Positions 18,661-27,148 of a stretch of 64,000 bases of DNA are shown one piece after another. A program made the position numbers and the translations under genes. The DNA is from Nitrospira japonica (GTDB lineage: Bacteria; Nitrospirota; Nitrospiria; Nitrospirales; Nitrospiraceae), in contig NZ_LT828648.1 of NCBI RefSeq assembly GCF_900169565.1, forward strand, positions 3,880,501-3,944,500. The letters are read 5' to 3'. The notes beneath the pieces were generated by a model that was given only the letters and a program-made list of their open reading frames with translations, did no database searches and had not been told where the DNA came from. Every line of letters begins with the position of its first letter. Position 1 is the stretch's first letter.

Positions 18661-20442
18661 TCATACCTTGATGACCTGATACAAGGTTAAACCCGCTTTC
18701 AGCGTCGCTTTGGGTAACACGTTCCGATGCATACGAAACGTCGGTAAAGTGTCCACCGGTTCTTGCCAGGCAAGTCTGAATCCCCACGAGCGCCAGAATG
18801 CTCCGAGGCCTGCAGGGCCCGTCACAAATGCGCCTCCTCCGCTGCGTAATGCACCGCCGAGTTCGCCGACGGCCGATGCGAGAAGGACCGGATCCGCACC
18901 GACGGCATACGGAATCCAGAAATAGGCCAGATCATGAAGATCTGGGGATGGACGATCCGTCCCGCCTTTCCCATCCAGCCGCAATTTGATCCCGGCGAGC
19001 CAATCCCACCGCTTGAGACCGGCGCAGATCGTCCACAATTGCTGTGCCTGTTTCTGCGCCAGCGCCGGAACGCTGACCCACGCCGTGTAATTCCGCGGAC
19101 GATCGAACGGCACACACGTGGCGATGACTGCATCGCCGTTGGCGATGAGGACGCGCCGGGCTTCGGTGAGCATCTTCCCGATTTCGCGATCTTGCTGGGC
19201 GGAATCCTGGATATAATCCGCGACAAACGGCTGCGCCGCAGTCTCTCCGATCTCTGCACCGTCCTCAGGGTAGAACAGCACGGCGCCATAGGCGTCAGGG
19301 GGATCGATCGGCGGCAGCGCCGGAACGAACAGCGATCGCCAATCGACCGGACTCACCGTCGTCTCGGCTACAGGTTGATCCCGATGACCTTCCGGTAACG
19401 CAACGCGCAACCGCGACTCACGATGCCTGTCCCGCAAGATCACACTTCCTTCGGCGACAAAGGCCACGCGATCGCACGGATTCACCTTATTGATCACGGG
19501 GGTCACATAAGGCAAGCCCGCTGAATCGTCGGCCAGCGTGGCCTTTTGAAGCGAATCCCCTTTGTAGGTCAGACAACAACCGTGCGCCGCATCAAAGTAC
19601 CGCAGCGGCGGCGACGGGGCCGGGAGCCAACGCACTTCATGAGCGCGCACCTGGTCCATGAACACGGTGTGGACATCGCGATGTCCCTCCACGTGTGGAG
19701 TGAAATAGGAACAGAACAGCCGAAAGGCCGCTTCCGATGGATAGGTGGGTAAGCCTCGATACCGAAGCGGAGTGGGAGCCGAACGAGTCTGACACTGATC
19801 ATCATACAGCCCGCGGATCAACTCGAACGCGGCCGATCCGGTGCCGGGCAGCAGCGACTTAAAGAGTTCGACCACCGGCAGAAAGTCGATGTTCGCCCAA
19901 TTCATGGCACCCATGCAGGACATGAATCGACTGTCGGAGAAATCTCCGTTCTTGAGGAGGTACAATGCGTCCTTCCGATGGCGGATCCTGGCGATTCCGA
20001 CTTTGTCTATGGACACATCCTCGTCTCGATAGAACCAGCGGACTTCCTCTATCGGCACCTGCATGGCCTGTGCGGCCATGCCCCGCAGATCATCGGAGGT
20101 GAGACGCTGCCACCCCGGTCTCGTCGCAAGGTTCAGCATCGTCTCATTCACCAGTCCGGCCGGCTTGATGCCGACCCATGCGCCCCAATCCAGCCGGATC
20201 CTGGCTCGCAAGAGGATAGGCTTTCCTTGGATATCCTCGCCCCATTCGCATTCGTGGAGGGGATGCCCGGCGGGGTCCGTCGCAAGAATGCGCCGGCCGT
20301 CAGAACGATAAAACACGAGGTGACCGGTGAGTTGGCGGACTACCCGCCCGCCTGCCTGTTCAACACCTTCAAGGAACGCCAGATTACCGGGGAACCGAAT
20401 ATGACCGGGAGTCTTAACCGCAACAAGGGCAGGATCAGCCAT
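18661..20442 (-). CDS. Conserved-looking protein of unknown function, 593 residues
   Basis: I do not recognise the family. The protein is soluble, with no signal peptide or membrane segment. An N-terminal block (about 1-180) includes RARIRLDWGAWVGIKPAG. A central part contains SRFMSCMGAMNWANIDFLP, and a C-terminal part (about 400-593) alternates strands and helices (GAVLFYPEDG, VLIANGDAVIATCVPF, GSGG-like ALRSGGGAFVTGPAG), faintly resembling a nucleotide- or SAM-binding fold. It lies 50 bases after proA on the same strand, so it may be co-transcribed with it. A separate promoter then drives the pyr genes. The coding frame is long and has normal codon use; the function is open. Confidence 0.7.
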   Translation of the reverse strand: MADPALVAVKTPGHIRFPGNLAFLEGVEQAGGRVVRQLTGHLVFYRSDGRRILATDPAGHPLHECEWGEDIQGKPILLRARIRLDWGAWVGIKPAGLVNETMLNLATRPGWQRLTSDDLRGMAAQAMQVPIEEVRWFYRDEDVSIDKVGIARIRHRKDALYLLKNGDFSDSRFMSCMGAMNWANIDFLPVVELFKSLLPGTGSAAFELIRGLYDDQCQTRSAPTPLRYRGLPTYPSEAAFRLFCSYFTPHVEGHRDVHTVFMDQVRAHEVRWLPAPSPPLRYFDAAHGCCLTYKGDSLQKATLADDSAGLPYVTPVINKVNPCDRVAFVAEGSVILRDRHRESRLRVALPEGHRDQPVAETTVSPVDWRSLFVPALPPIDPPDAYGAVLFYPEDGAEIGETAAQPFVADYIQDSAQQDREIGKMLTEARRVLIANGDAVIATCVPFDRPRNYTAWVSVPALAQKQAQQLWTICAGLKRWDWLAGIKLRLDGKGGTDRPSPDLHDLAYFWIPYAVGADPVLLASAVGELGGALRSGGGAFVTGPAGLGAFWRSWGFRLAWQEPVDTLPTFRMHRNVLPKATLKAGLTLYQVIKV

Positions 20443-20492
20443 CTCACTAACTTATGAAAGGAATCACTGTGGCCGCCGTATTCAGCATTCGG

Positions 20493-21824
20493 TCATTCGC
20501 GGATTTGGCCGCTGCCCAGGACGACAAACTTCGAACAGGTGAGTTCCTGCAGTCCCATAGGCCCGCGCGCGTGGATCCGCGAGGTACTGATTCCGATCTC
20601 CGCCCCAAGACCGAACTGATATCCGTCGTTCAATCTCGTTGATGCATTGACCAATACGGCGCTCGCGTCGACTTCCCGAAGAAATCGCATGGCCTTTTGA
20701 TAATTGCCGGTCACAATGGCCTCGGTATGGTGAGATCCGTAGCGGGCGATGTGCTCCAACGCTTCGTCGATATTCTTCACGACTTTGACGGCCAGGGTCA
20801 GATCCAGAAATTCCTTTCCGTAGTCGTCATCGGCCGCCGGCTTGGCCAACGAGGAGAGTTGACAGGTCTTCGGACATCCTCGTACTTCCACCTTCGCCGC
20901 GGACAGCTTCTCGACAAATCCGGCCAACCATGTACGGGCGATTCCGTGATGGACCAGCAGCGTCTCCATCGCATTGCAGGTGGACGGCCGTTGCACTTTG
21001 GCGTTGAGCGCGATCCGGTCTGCCATCGCGGCATCCGCATCGTCATCCACGTAGATGTGACACACTCCTGCGTCATGTTTGAGCACCGGAATGGTGGAAT
21101 GCTCCGCCACCGTTCGCATGAGAGACTCGCCCCCGCGCGGAATGATGAGATCGACATACCGGTCCTGCTTTAGGAAGATAGGAACCGCCTCACGATCCGC
21201 TCGCGTGATGAAACCGATCGCGCCAGAGGGGATACCGGATTTTTCAGCCGCTTCAGACAGCGCGGCCGCGATCGCTCTGTTGGAGTGAATCGCTTCACTG
21301 CCTCCGCGAAGAACGCAGGCATTGCCCGATTTCAAACACAGCGCTGCGGAATCTGCGGTGACGTTCGGACGGGATTCGTAAATGATGCCGATGACGCCGA
21401 TGGGAACCCGCACTCGTCCGACCTGCATCCCGTTGGGTCGAATCCACATCTTGGGGGTTTCACCCAGCGGGTCGGCCAACTTCGCCACCTCCCTGATACC
21501 GTCGGCCATTTCGGAAATCCGTGAAGGCGACAACCGAAGCCGATCCGCCATGGCCTTTCGCTCGGGTGCTGCGCCGAACGCGTCGAGGTCCTGCTCATTC
21601 GCGGCCAATATCGGTTCTGACCGCTCTTCCAACGCGTCGGCCATGGCCGACAATGCCCGATTCTTTACAGACGTCGACAGCGTGGCGAGTTGCCCTGAAG
21701 CTTGCCGTGCCCGTTTGACCAGAGTCTCTATGTATTCTTCAGCGGATTGTTCCGGAACCTCGGAATACTCGACGGGTTCCTTCGGTTCGGCGGGCAGCGT
21801 ACTGTCTCGGGTCTTGTCAGCCAT
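20493..21824 (-). CDS. proA: gamma-glutamyl phosphate reductase
   Basis: Aldehyde-dehydrogenase-fold enzyme that reduces gamma-glutamyl phosphate to the semialdehyde in proline synthesis. Motifs seen are GVIGIIYESRPNVT (about 143-156), LRGGSEAIHSN and catalytic Cys283 in QRPSTCNAMETLL. The C-terminal GLGAEIGISTSRIHARGPMG is also present. The first 30 residues (Pro/Glu-rich) are an extension relative to typical ProA. ATG 21824 is preferred over 21830 because AGGA then sits five bases upstream. No proB is adjacent. Confidence 0.95.
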   Translation of the reverse strand: MADKTRDSTLPAEPKEPVEYSEVPEQSAEEYIETLVKRARQASGQLATLSTSVKNRALSAMADALEERSEPILAANEQDLDAFGAAPERKAMADRLRLSPSRISEMADGIREVAKLADPLGETPKMWIRPNGMQVGRVRVPIGVIGIIYESRPNVTADSAALCLKSGNACVLRGGSEAIHSNRAIAAALSEAAEKSGIPSGAIGFITRADREAVPIFLKQDRYVDLIIPRGGESLMRTVAEHSTIPVLKHDAGVCHIYVDDDADAAMADRIALNAKVQRPSTCNAMETLLVHHGIARTWLAGFVEKLSAAKVEVRGCPKTCQLSSLAKPAADDDYGKEFLDLTLAVKVVKNIDEALEHIARYGSHHTEAIVTGNYQKAMRFLREVDASAVLVNASTRLNDGYQFGLGAEIGISTSRIHARGPMGLQELTCSKFVVLGSGQIRE

Positions 21825-21867
21825 TACCATCCTGCTTTCTTCAACATATTACCTTTGTACGCCGAAC

Positions 21868-21897
21868 AGAATACCGTGGGGCTTTCCAAGGGGTCAA
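21868..21897 (-). promoter_or_regulatory. Possible promoter of proA
   Basis: TTGACC (21897-21892), an 18-base spacer and TATTCT (21873-21868) on the minus strand, about 45 bases before the proA start. It separates proA from the secretion operon upstream. Confidence 0.5.
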
Positions 21898-21959
21898 GGC
21901 GCTTGATCAACGTTCCCCAGTGGGGTTCCCGCCACCTCGCAACATCCACGGCTCCTCTT

Positions 21960-22586
21960 CTAGAAGGAAGAGGCGGGCGGCACCATGATGTTGCCAGATG
22001 GACCCGATGAATCCGAAGGCTGCGAGTTCGCTTGATTGGATTGATTCGATCCGGTCGGAAACTGGTTCATCGCGTTTGGAGGAGGCACGTTGACGGGCAC
22101 AGTAGATGGAAACGCACCGGCCATGGAGGGATTGGGGAACTGAAAAATCCAGTCACGATAGCTCTTCTTGCCGTCGAAGTGGCGAACGGGCAATGGGAAC
22201 TCATGCTTCCGAATCGGCTCCGCAACGCTTCTGCTCCGAACCCCCATAATGCCGCCGTAAGGGCCCTTGAGATATTCCCACTCTCCATGGGTCATGGGAT
22301 CTCGATAGGCCTTGCGGAGAAACGGCTTGGGTAATCGCGTTAACTCGACCAAGGACTGGGGATACACTTCCCCCTGGGTGACGCGGCCGGCCTTCATCGT
22401 AGCGGAATACAGCGCCAGAGCATTTTGGATTTCAATGCCCTTGGTCAGCAAATCCGCTTCCTGTTCACGTTGAATCATGCCTTTCCATTGCTTGGCCGCA
22501 GTGGTGGTCGCAATGCCGATCAGGACGATCGCAAACATGAGAAACAGATAGGTGATGCCGCGCTCATCGCCGAACAACCTTCCCAC
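21960..22586 (-). CDS. Type II secretion/pilus pseudopilin-like protein lacking Glu5
   Basis: A 208-residue protein with a short leader MGRLFGDERG followed by a 20-residue hydrophobic helix (ITYLFLMFAIVLIGIATTT). This resembles a class III signal with cleavage after Gly. The residue at mature position 5 is Phe rather than the usual Glu. The soluble part contains the conserved-looking YPQSLVELTRLPKPFLRKAYRDPMTHGEWEY region of GspG-like proteins, and the tail is Pro/Ser/Asn-rich. The start is GTG 22586 with AGGAG eight bases upstream; the open frame before it overlaps the neighbour. It is the last gene of the secretion operon. Confidence 0.7.
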   Translation of the reverse strand: MGRLFGDERGITYLFLMFAIVLIGIATTTAAKQWKGMIQREQEADLLTKGIEIQNALALYSATMKAGRVTQGEVYPQSLVELTRLPKPFLRKAYRDPMTHGEWEYLKGPYGGIMGVRSRSVAEPIRKHEFPLPVRHFDGKKSYRDWIFQFPNPSMAGAFPSTVPVNVPPPNAMNQFPTGSNQSNQANSQPSDSSGPSGNIMVPPASSF

Positions 22587-22596
22587 GCGATGGCTC

Positions 22597-23172
22597 CTAG
22601 GGCTCAGAGGCGGATTCTTCGGACAGCGGAACCGCATATTCGAGATGAGAATTTCGATCCTGCAACATGACGCTATCCGGCGTGATCAATTTCACGATCA
22701 CGTGATTTTCAAGGATCTCTCCTTTGCCGGCGACATACACATCGTCATTCTTCGTCAACACGGCCAGGTCACGGGCCTTCTCACGATCTCCTCCTTCCTT
22801 CCGCACAAAGCCCAAATAATGAAATTGTGCCAACTCCGTCAGAATCACTTGTTGCTGTTGGGCGGTGTCCGGGACGGCGTCAGATGAAGGCCCTGCCGCC
22901 TCAGCCATGCCCGGCAAGGAGAAAATATTCCGGGGCATGACAAACGAGAGATTTCGCTGATCCCGCGAGGATGTCAACAGATCAAGTTGGACATGCAAGC
23001 CGCTGCCGTGATCGTTCCGTCCTTGCTGAGCAGAATGTCGGCCCGAGACGTTGGTGAGGGGCATACGAGGCGGCTCTTCCGTCGTTGACCATAACCACAT
23101 GCCGATTCCTCCCCATACCGCCAGAAGAACCGCCAATAGACCCGCTTTCTTATGCCCGCCACTCATCGACAT
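22597..23172 (-). CDS. PilP/GspC-like inner-membrane protein
   Basis: The 191-residue bitopic protein has an N-terminal membrane segment (about residues 9-28), a linker, and a C-terminal small beta domain. The beta domain (about 120-180: FHYLGFVRKEG, AVLTKNDDVYVAGKGE, VMLQDRNSHLEYAVPL) resembles the homology region of PilP or GspC, which contacts the secretin. Assignment rests on this pattern and on position after PilN- and PilO-like genes. Ten bases separate it from each neighbouring gene. Confidence 0.6.
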   Translation of the reverse strand: MSMSGGHKKAGLLAVLLAVWGGIGMWLWSTTEEPPRMPLTNVSGRHSAQQGRNDHGSGLHVQLDLLTSSRDQRNLSFVMPRNIFSLPGMAEAAGPSSDAVPDTAQQQQVILTELAQFHYLGFVRKEGGDREKARDLAVLTKNDDVYVAGKGEILENHVIVKLITPDSVMLQDRNSHLEYAVPLSEESASEP

Positions 23173-23182
23173 GCCAGGTTTC

Positions 23183-23743
23183 TTACTGTGATGATCCGAT
23201 CAATGCTTCACTTACCTTAAGATACGTGGCGATCTTAATGTTAAACGTCAACATTTGATCCTGGTGTTCTGGTGCCTGCATCAAATCGACGTCCTCGATA
23301 TAAACCAATTCCTCGGCGGTCTCGAGATCGTACAGAAACCGCCGAAGATCCTCATACTTGCCGGTCATTGTCCCTTGCAGAATGCCGCGGGTGATGTGGG
23401 AGACAGGCGTGGGCTCTGTCTTGTAGGAAAGAGCCGGAAGAGCCACGTGATTTCGCTTGGCCTCATCCGTGATGCCCAGCGCCAGCGGAGCGAAATCCCG
23501 TTCATCGGGAAGAGCCGTCCATACCTCCGCCAAGTCCTTTCTCGCCTGCCGTGCCTCCAGGTGGAACTGATGCGCTTTGCGGCCCTGCAACCATTCCCGT
23601 TCGAATCGAGCTAATTGCATGTCGGCCGATTCGACTCCAAAAGACATGCTCAGCCAGAGGAGTCCAAACAGTAATATGGTAAGCCCCACCCACGGCGCCA
23701 ACGGCCCATACGGACTCTTGAGAACCTCGATCAGTCGATTCAT
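23183..23743 (-). CDS. PilO/GspM-like assembly protein
   Basis: The 186-residue inner-membrane protein has one transmembrane helix (about 17-35), a coiled-coil segment (about 40-75) and a C-terminal ferredoxin-like domain. The region around GILQGTMTGKYEDLRRFLYDLETAEELVYIEDVDL is the typical PilO signature. Its ATG overlaps the stop of the PilN-like gene (ATGA). It probably forms a heterodimer with that protein in the inner-membrane platform. Confidence 0.72.
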   Translation of the reverse strand: MNRLIEVLKSPYGPLAPWVGLTILLFGLLWLSMSFGVESADMQLARFEREWLQGRKAHQFHLEARQARKDLAEVWTALPDERDFAPLALGITDEAKRNHVALPALSYKTEPTPVSHITRGILQGTMTGKYEDLRRFLYDLETAEELVYIEDVDLMQAPEHQDQMLTFNIKIATYLKVSEALIGSSQ

Positions 23744-24372
23744 GCGCCGGAGGCCTTCTCGCGGTTGTACTTTAATGAAAGATCGAACTCGACCAGCCCG
23801 TCCCCACCCACATGGTGCTGCCCAAGGACGGGATCCCGAAAGACAGGGTGGTCCTGGAGTTTCATCGTCAAGGCCGTAATGTCTTCAACCGTGATGGCCG
23901 CGCCTGTCAGATGGACCACCCTTCCCACAGAATCGAGCCGAACGCTCTTGATCGAGACGCGTTGAGGAATCGCCTCCTCGAGGCCGGATAGAAATTGGGT
24001 CCATGAAAAGTTTCGCTTGGCGAGCAATTCGTTGGCCAAACTCACCTCGGCCGGCAAAATGTTCAGACTGTGAGCCGACAGATCGATCCCTTCCTTCCGA
24101 GCGCCAGCCACAAGTTGGCGGTCCTGATCCCGGATTTGATCAAGACGCGTCTGCATCTCGCGCAGTTCTGCAAGTCGATTCATCGTGAGCGCGAGAGTCC
24201 ATGCGATCCACAGACAGGCCAGAATACAGAGTGTGGCAAGTCCTGCCCGCACCGGTTTGACGTACCATCGGTAGCGGCTGGCAAGGTCGAGATGAAAATA
24301 TTGCGTGCTGCTCGACCCAGGCAGAAATATCCTGCCTAATGCCACGACAGATGAATGCTTCAGCATACTCAT
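23740..24372 (-). CDS. PilN-like assembly protein
   Basis: The 210-residue protein has a cytoplasmic N-terminal segment of about 40 residues, a transmembrane helix (about 42-60), a coiled coil (MNRLAELREMQTRLDQIRDQD) and a periplasmic domain. That domain includes FSWTQFLSGLEEAIPQRVSIKSVRLD, the characteristic PilN block. ATG 24372 follows the PilM-like stop by three bases; ATG 24366 is an alternative. PilN normally binds PilM through its N-terminus, which fits the gene order here. Confidence 0.75.
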   Translation of the reverse strand: MSMLKHSSVVALGRIFLPGSSSTQYFHLDLASRYRWYVKPVRAGLATLCILACLWIAWTLALTMNRLAELREMQTRLDQIRDQDRQLVAGARKEGIDLSAHSLNILPAEVSLANELLAKRNFSWTQFLSGLEEAIPQRVSIKSVRLDSVGRVVHLTGAAITVEDITALTMKLQDHPVFRDPVLGQHHVGGDGLVEFDLSLKYNREKASGA

Positions 24373-24375
24373 CGT

Positions 24376-25368
24376 TTAGATCATCCCGGCCACTACTGGA
24401 AGGGCTTCCAGGGATGCCGTGCCGCCGCCGGTCTTCCATCCTAGCGAGTCGATATGATTCCAGGTCACACTTTCCACGGTCACGCCGAGTTCCCGGTTCA
24501 GTGCCGCCCCCCAATGCTGGCAGGAATCGGTTGCCATGAGGATGATTTCCTTTGCTTGCACCTGGGGGTGCTGCTCCTGACAAGCGAGAAACGACGCCGA
24601 GATTTCCCTCAATACTCTGTCCTCGACGTTGCCACCCGCCTGGGCCGAATGCACCGGATCTTCGGGAAGAAGCTTTGTCCGGACGAACACCGGCCGCCGG
24701 TCATGAAAGATGAAACACGTCAGCGCGCCATCGAGCACCGTAACCCATGCCAGATCATGGTGCAGCCTACGACGACCGCCCGCGGCTCGCAGCCAGAGGT
24801 TAAAGGAGCTGAAACTCGTCACACCCACTTCCCGCGGGACCAGGCCGGCCGCCTCGCATACCGCTTCGTATTGATGGAGGATGCTGTCTTGAATGACGAC
24901 AACCAGGACGACGTGAGAATTGTCATCCGCCCCGGATGCTGGAAATACCTGCCAGACCAACTTGGTGCCGACAAGCGGAAGGCGCTGCTCCTGTCCGAGT
25001 CTCCACCGGATGAGGGCTTCGAGTTCCTCGCTCCTCGACGGCAAGTGATCCAGAGAGAGAACAATCGTTCGCACAGCCAAATCCGGCAACACCAGAGTGA
25101 TTGCTTTGGGCAGCTCCGACATTCCGATTTTCTCCGTCAACCGGCTCCGGCTGCCGGAGCTCACCAGGGAACGAAGCCGTTCCTCCAGCACGGCATGATT
25201 GATCACATTGGGATCAATCGGCGACAGCTTGATCGAATCTGCCGGCAGGGGCGACGAATGGCATCGATAGCGATGCCTACCACGCCACGTGCGAATGTGC
25301 TCCCCCCACACCAATCCACGGCTCCCGACCTTCAGACAAAACCTCGGTTTACCGCCGAATCCGAGCAC
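24376..25368 (-). CDS. PilM/GspL-like actin-fold assembly protein
   Basis: A 330-residue cytoplasmic protein with weak but recognisable PilM features. These are an N-terminal strand block (FCLKVGSRGLVWGEH), the LVLPDLAVRTIVLSLDHLPSRSEELEALIRWRL segment common to PilM and GspL, and a C-terminal domain with IILMATDS. Nucleotide-binding glycines are poorly conserved. The start is GTG 25368, directly after the gspE stop (TAG GTG), with AGGA seven bases upstream. Context between GspE- and PilN-like genes strongly supports the call. Confidence 0.68.
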   Translation of the reverse strand: MLGFGGKPRFCLKVGSRGLVWGEHIRTWRGRHRYRCHSSPLPADSIKLSPIDPNVINHAVLEERLRSLVSSGSRSRLTEKIGMSELPKAITLVLPDLAVRTIVLSLDHLPSRSEELEALIRWRLGQEQRLPLVGTKLVWQVFPASGADDNSHVVLVVVIQDSILHQYEAVCEAAGLVPREVGVTSFSSFNLWLRAAGGRRRLHHDLAWVTVLDGALTCFIFHDRRPVFVRTKLLPEDPVHSAQAGGNVEDRVLREISASFLACQEQHPQVQAKEIILMATDSCQHWGAALNRELGVTVESVTWNHIDSLGWKTGGGTASLEALPVVAGMI

Positions 25369-27117
25369 CTAGCTTTCCTCGTTGAACGTGACGCGATTGA
25401 TCTCGCGTAAGGTGGAGGAGCCGTCTATTACCTTTCGCACGGCGGATTGCCGCAAGGTGATCATGCCCGACGTCACCGCTCGATAACGAATTTCGGACAG
25501 CGGCCGCTCAGCCAAAATCATTTCCTTGATCTCATCGGTCAAGTCCAAGAATTCGGTGATGCATTTTCTCCCACGGTAACCGGTCCCCAGGCATTCTTGA
25601 CATCCCTTTCCCTGATAGAAGGGAAGGTCTTTGTATTCTTCATAGTCCAGTCCTGATTCCTGAGCGAGGGCTTGATCGAGCTTGACCGCCATCCGACAGG
25701 CCGAACACACGATTCGAATGAGCCGCTGCGCCAACACGCAGTTGAGCGCGGCCAAGAAGTTGTACGAATCGATCCCCATGGACGCAAAACGTCCGATCAC
25801 GTCGAAGACGTTATTGGCATGGACGGTGGTCAGGACAAGATGCCCGGTTAACGCCGATTGGATGGCAATTTGAGCGGTTTCAGCATCGCGAATTTCGCCG
25901 ACCATGATCTTGTCAGGATCATGACGCAGGATCGAGCGTAATCCCCTGGCAAAAGTGAGGCCTTTTTTCTCATTGACCGGGATTTGCACAACCCCCGGCA
26001 GCTGGTACTCGACGGGATCTTCGATCGTGATGAGCTTGTCCTCTTTCACGTTCATTTCAGTGATGGCCGCATACAAGGTGGTCGTCTTTCCGCTACCGGT
26101 CGGACCGGTCACCAGCACCATGCCGTACGGCCTCGTAATAGCGCGCCGGAATCGTTTGAGGTCTTCTTCGTTGAACCCCAATCGGTCCAGCCGCAGCGCA
26201 GACACGCCGGTCGTAATCGCCTCCCGATCCAGAATCCGGATAACCACCGATTCTCCGAAGACGCTGGGAAGGATCGAGACCCGAAAATCCACCGTCTTGC
26301 GCTCCAGCCTCATCCGAAAGCTGCCGTCCTGCGGCACGCGGCGCTCCGCGATATCGAGATCCGACATGACTTTGAGCCGCGAAACCAACGGCGCGTGCAA
26401 TCGAATGTCGAGAGGTTCCATGGCCGGCACGAGAATCCCGTCGACACGAAATTTGACCTTCGTCGCGCGATCCGCGGCTTCGATATGGATGTCGCTCGCG
26501 CGCCGTTGCATCGCACTCAACATGATGGAGTCGAGAAGTTTGACGGCCGGGCTTTGGTCTTCCCCGCCCTGGTCGATCGTGAGGATTTCATCTCCCCGTT
26601 CGTCCTCCTTTACGAGAACGGACCGGTACTCCGCCTCCAGCTCGCGGAGCGCTTGGCTTGAACCTTCGCTGCGGTCCAACGCCAGGAGAATGGCATTGCG
26701 CGGGCTGACCACGAGATCCAATTCGCGGCCGAGCAGCAATTCCAGTTCATCGAGTGCAAGCAGGTTGTAGGGATCAGGGATGGCGACGACGAGCCGGCTC
26801 CCCTGTTCGGCGATGGGAACGAACGGATGGCGCTGCATCAGCTTGACCGACAGGGAACCATAGAACGACTGGTCCACACGGAAGTCCGTCAAGGGATCGA
26901 ACGGAAGCCCGAACTGGAGCGCCAGCGCCCGTGCAAGCTGCTCCTCGGACAAGAGCCCCTCGCTCACCAGAGTTTGTCCGAGACCGGCCGACACCCCATG
27001 CAGCCGGTCGAGCGTCTGCTCGACTGTCTGCCTGGGCAGCAGCCCTTCGTTCACAAGCACGTCTGCCAACGTCGGTCTCCCGCCGCTCTTGGTCACCAAT
27101 CCCTGTACACGACTCAT
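25369..27117 (-). CDS. gspE: Type II secretion/type IV pilus assembly ATPase GspE/PilB
   Basis: Hexameric ATPase that drives pseudopilus extension at the cytoplasmic face. The 582 residues carry an N-terminal MshEN-type domain with two LVNEGLL/LVSEGLL repeats. Walker A GPTGSGKTTT is at 338-347, followed by the Asp box ITIEDPVEYQ, Walker B region DPDKIMVGEIRD and the His box LTGHLVLTTVHAN. A zinc-binding tetracysteine element is at about 478-530 (CSAC...CQEC). The ATG at 27117 has GAGGGG six bases upstream. Confidence 0.93.
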   Translation of the reverse strand: MSRVQGLVTKSGGRPTLADVLVNEGLLPRQTVEQTLDRLHGVSAGLGQTLVSEGLLSEEQLARALALQFGLPFDPLTDFRVDQSFYGSLSVKLMQRHPFVPIAEQGSRLVVAIPDPYNLLALDELELLLGRELDLVVSPRNAILLALDRSEGSSQALRELEAEYRSVLVKEDERGDEILTIDQGGEDQSPAVKLLDSIMLSAMQRRASDIHIEAADRATKVKFRVDGILVPAMEPLDIRLHAPLVSRLKVMSDLDIAERRVPQDGSFRMRLERKTVDFRVSILPSVFGESVVIRILDREAITTGVSALRLDRLGFNEEDLKRFRRAITRPYGMVLVTGPTGSGKTTTLYAAITEMNVKEDKLITIEDPVEYQLPGVVQIPVNEKKGLTFARGLRSILRHDPDKIMVGEIRDAETAQIAIQSALTGHLVLTTVHANNVFDVIGRFASMGIDSYNFLAALNCVLAQRLIRIVCSACRMAVKLDQALAQESGLDYEEYKDLPFYQGKGCQECLGTGYRGRKCITEFLDLTDEIKEMILAERPLSEIRYRAVTSGMITLRQSAVRKVIDGSSTLREINRVTFNEES

Positions 27118-27148
27118 TCGAATCCCCTCACGGTGAAGGAGGCTCCCC

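Noticed and set aside
21954-21973. Hairpin at the end of the last secretion gene as a terminator
   Set aside because: The stem is seven pairs with a six-base loop overlapping the stop codon, and no T tract follows in transcript sense.
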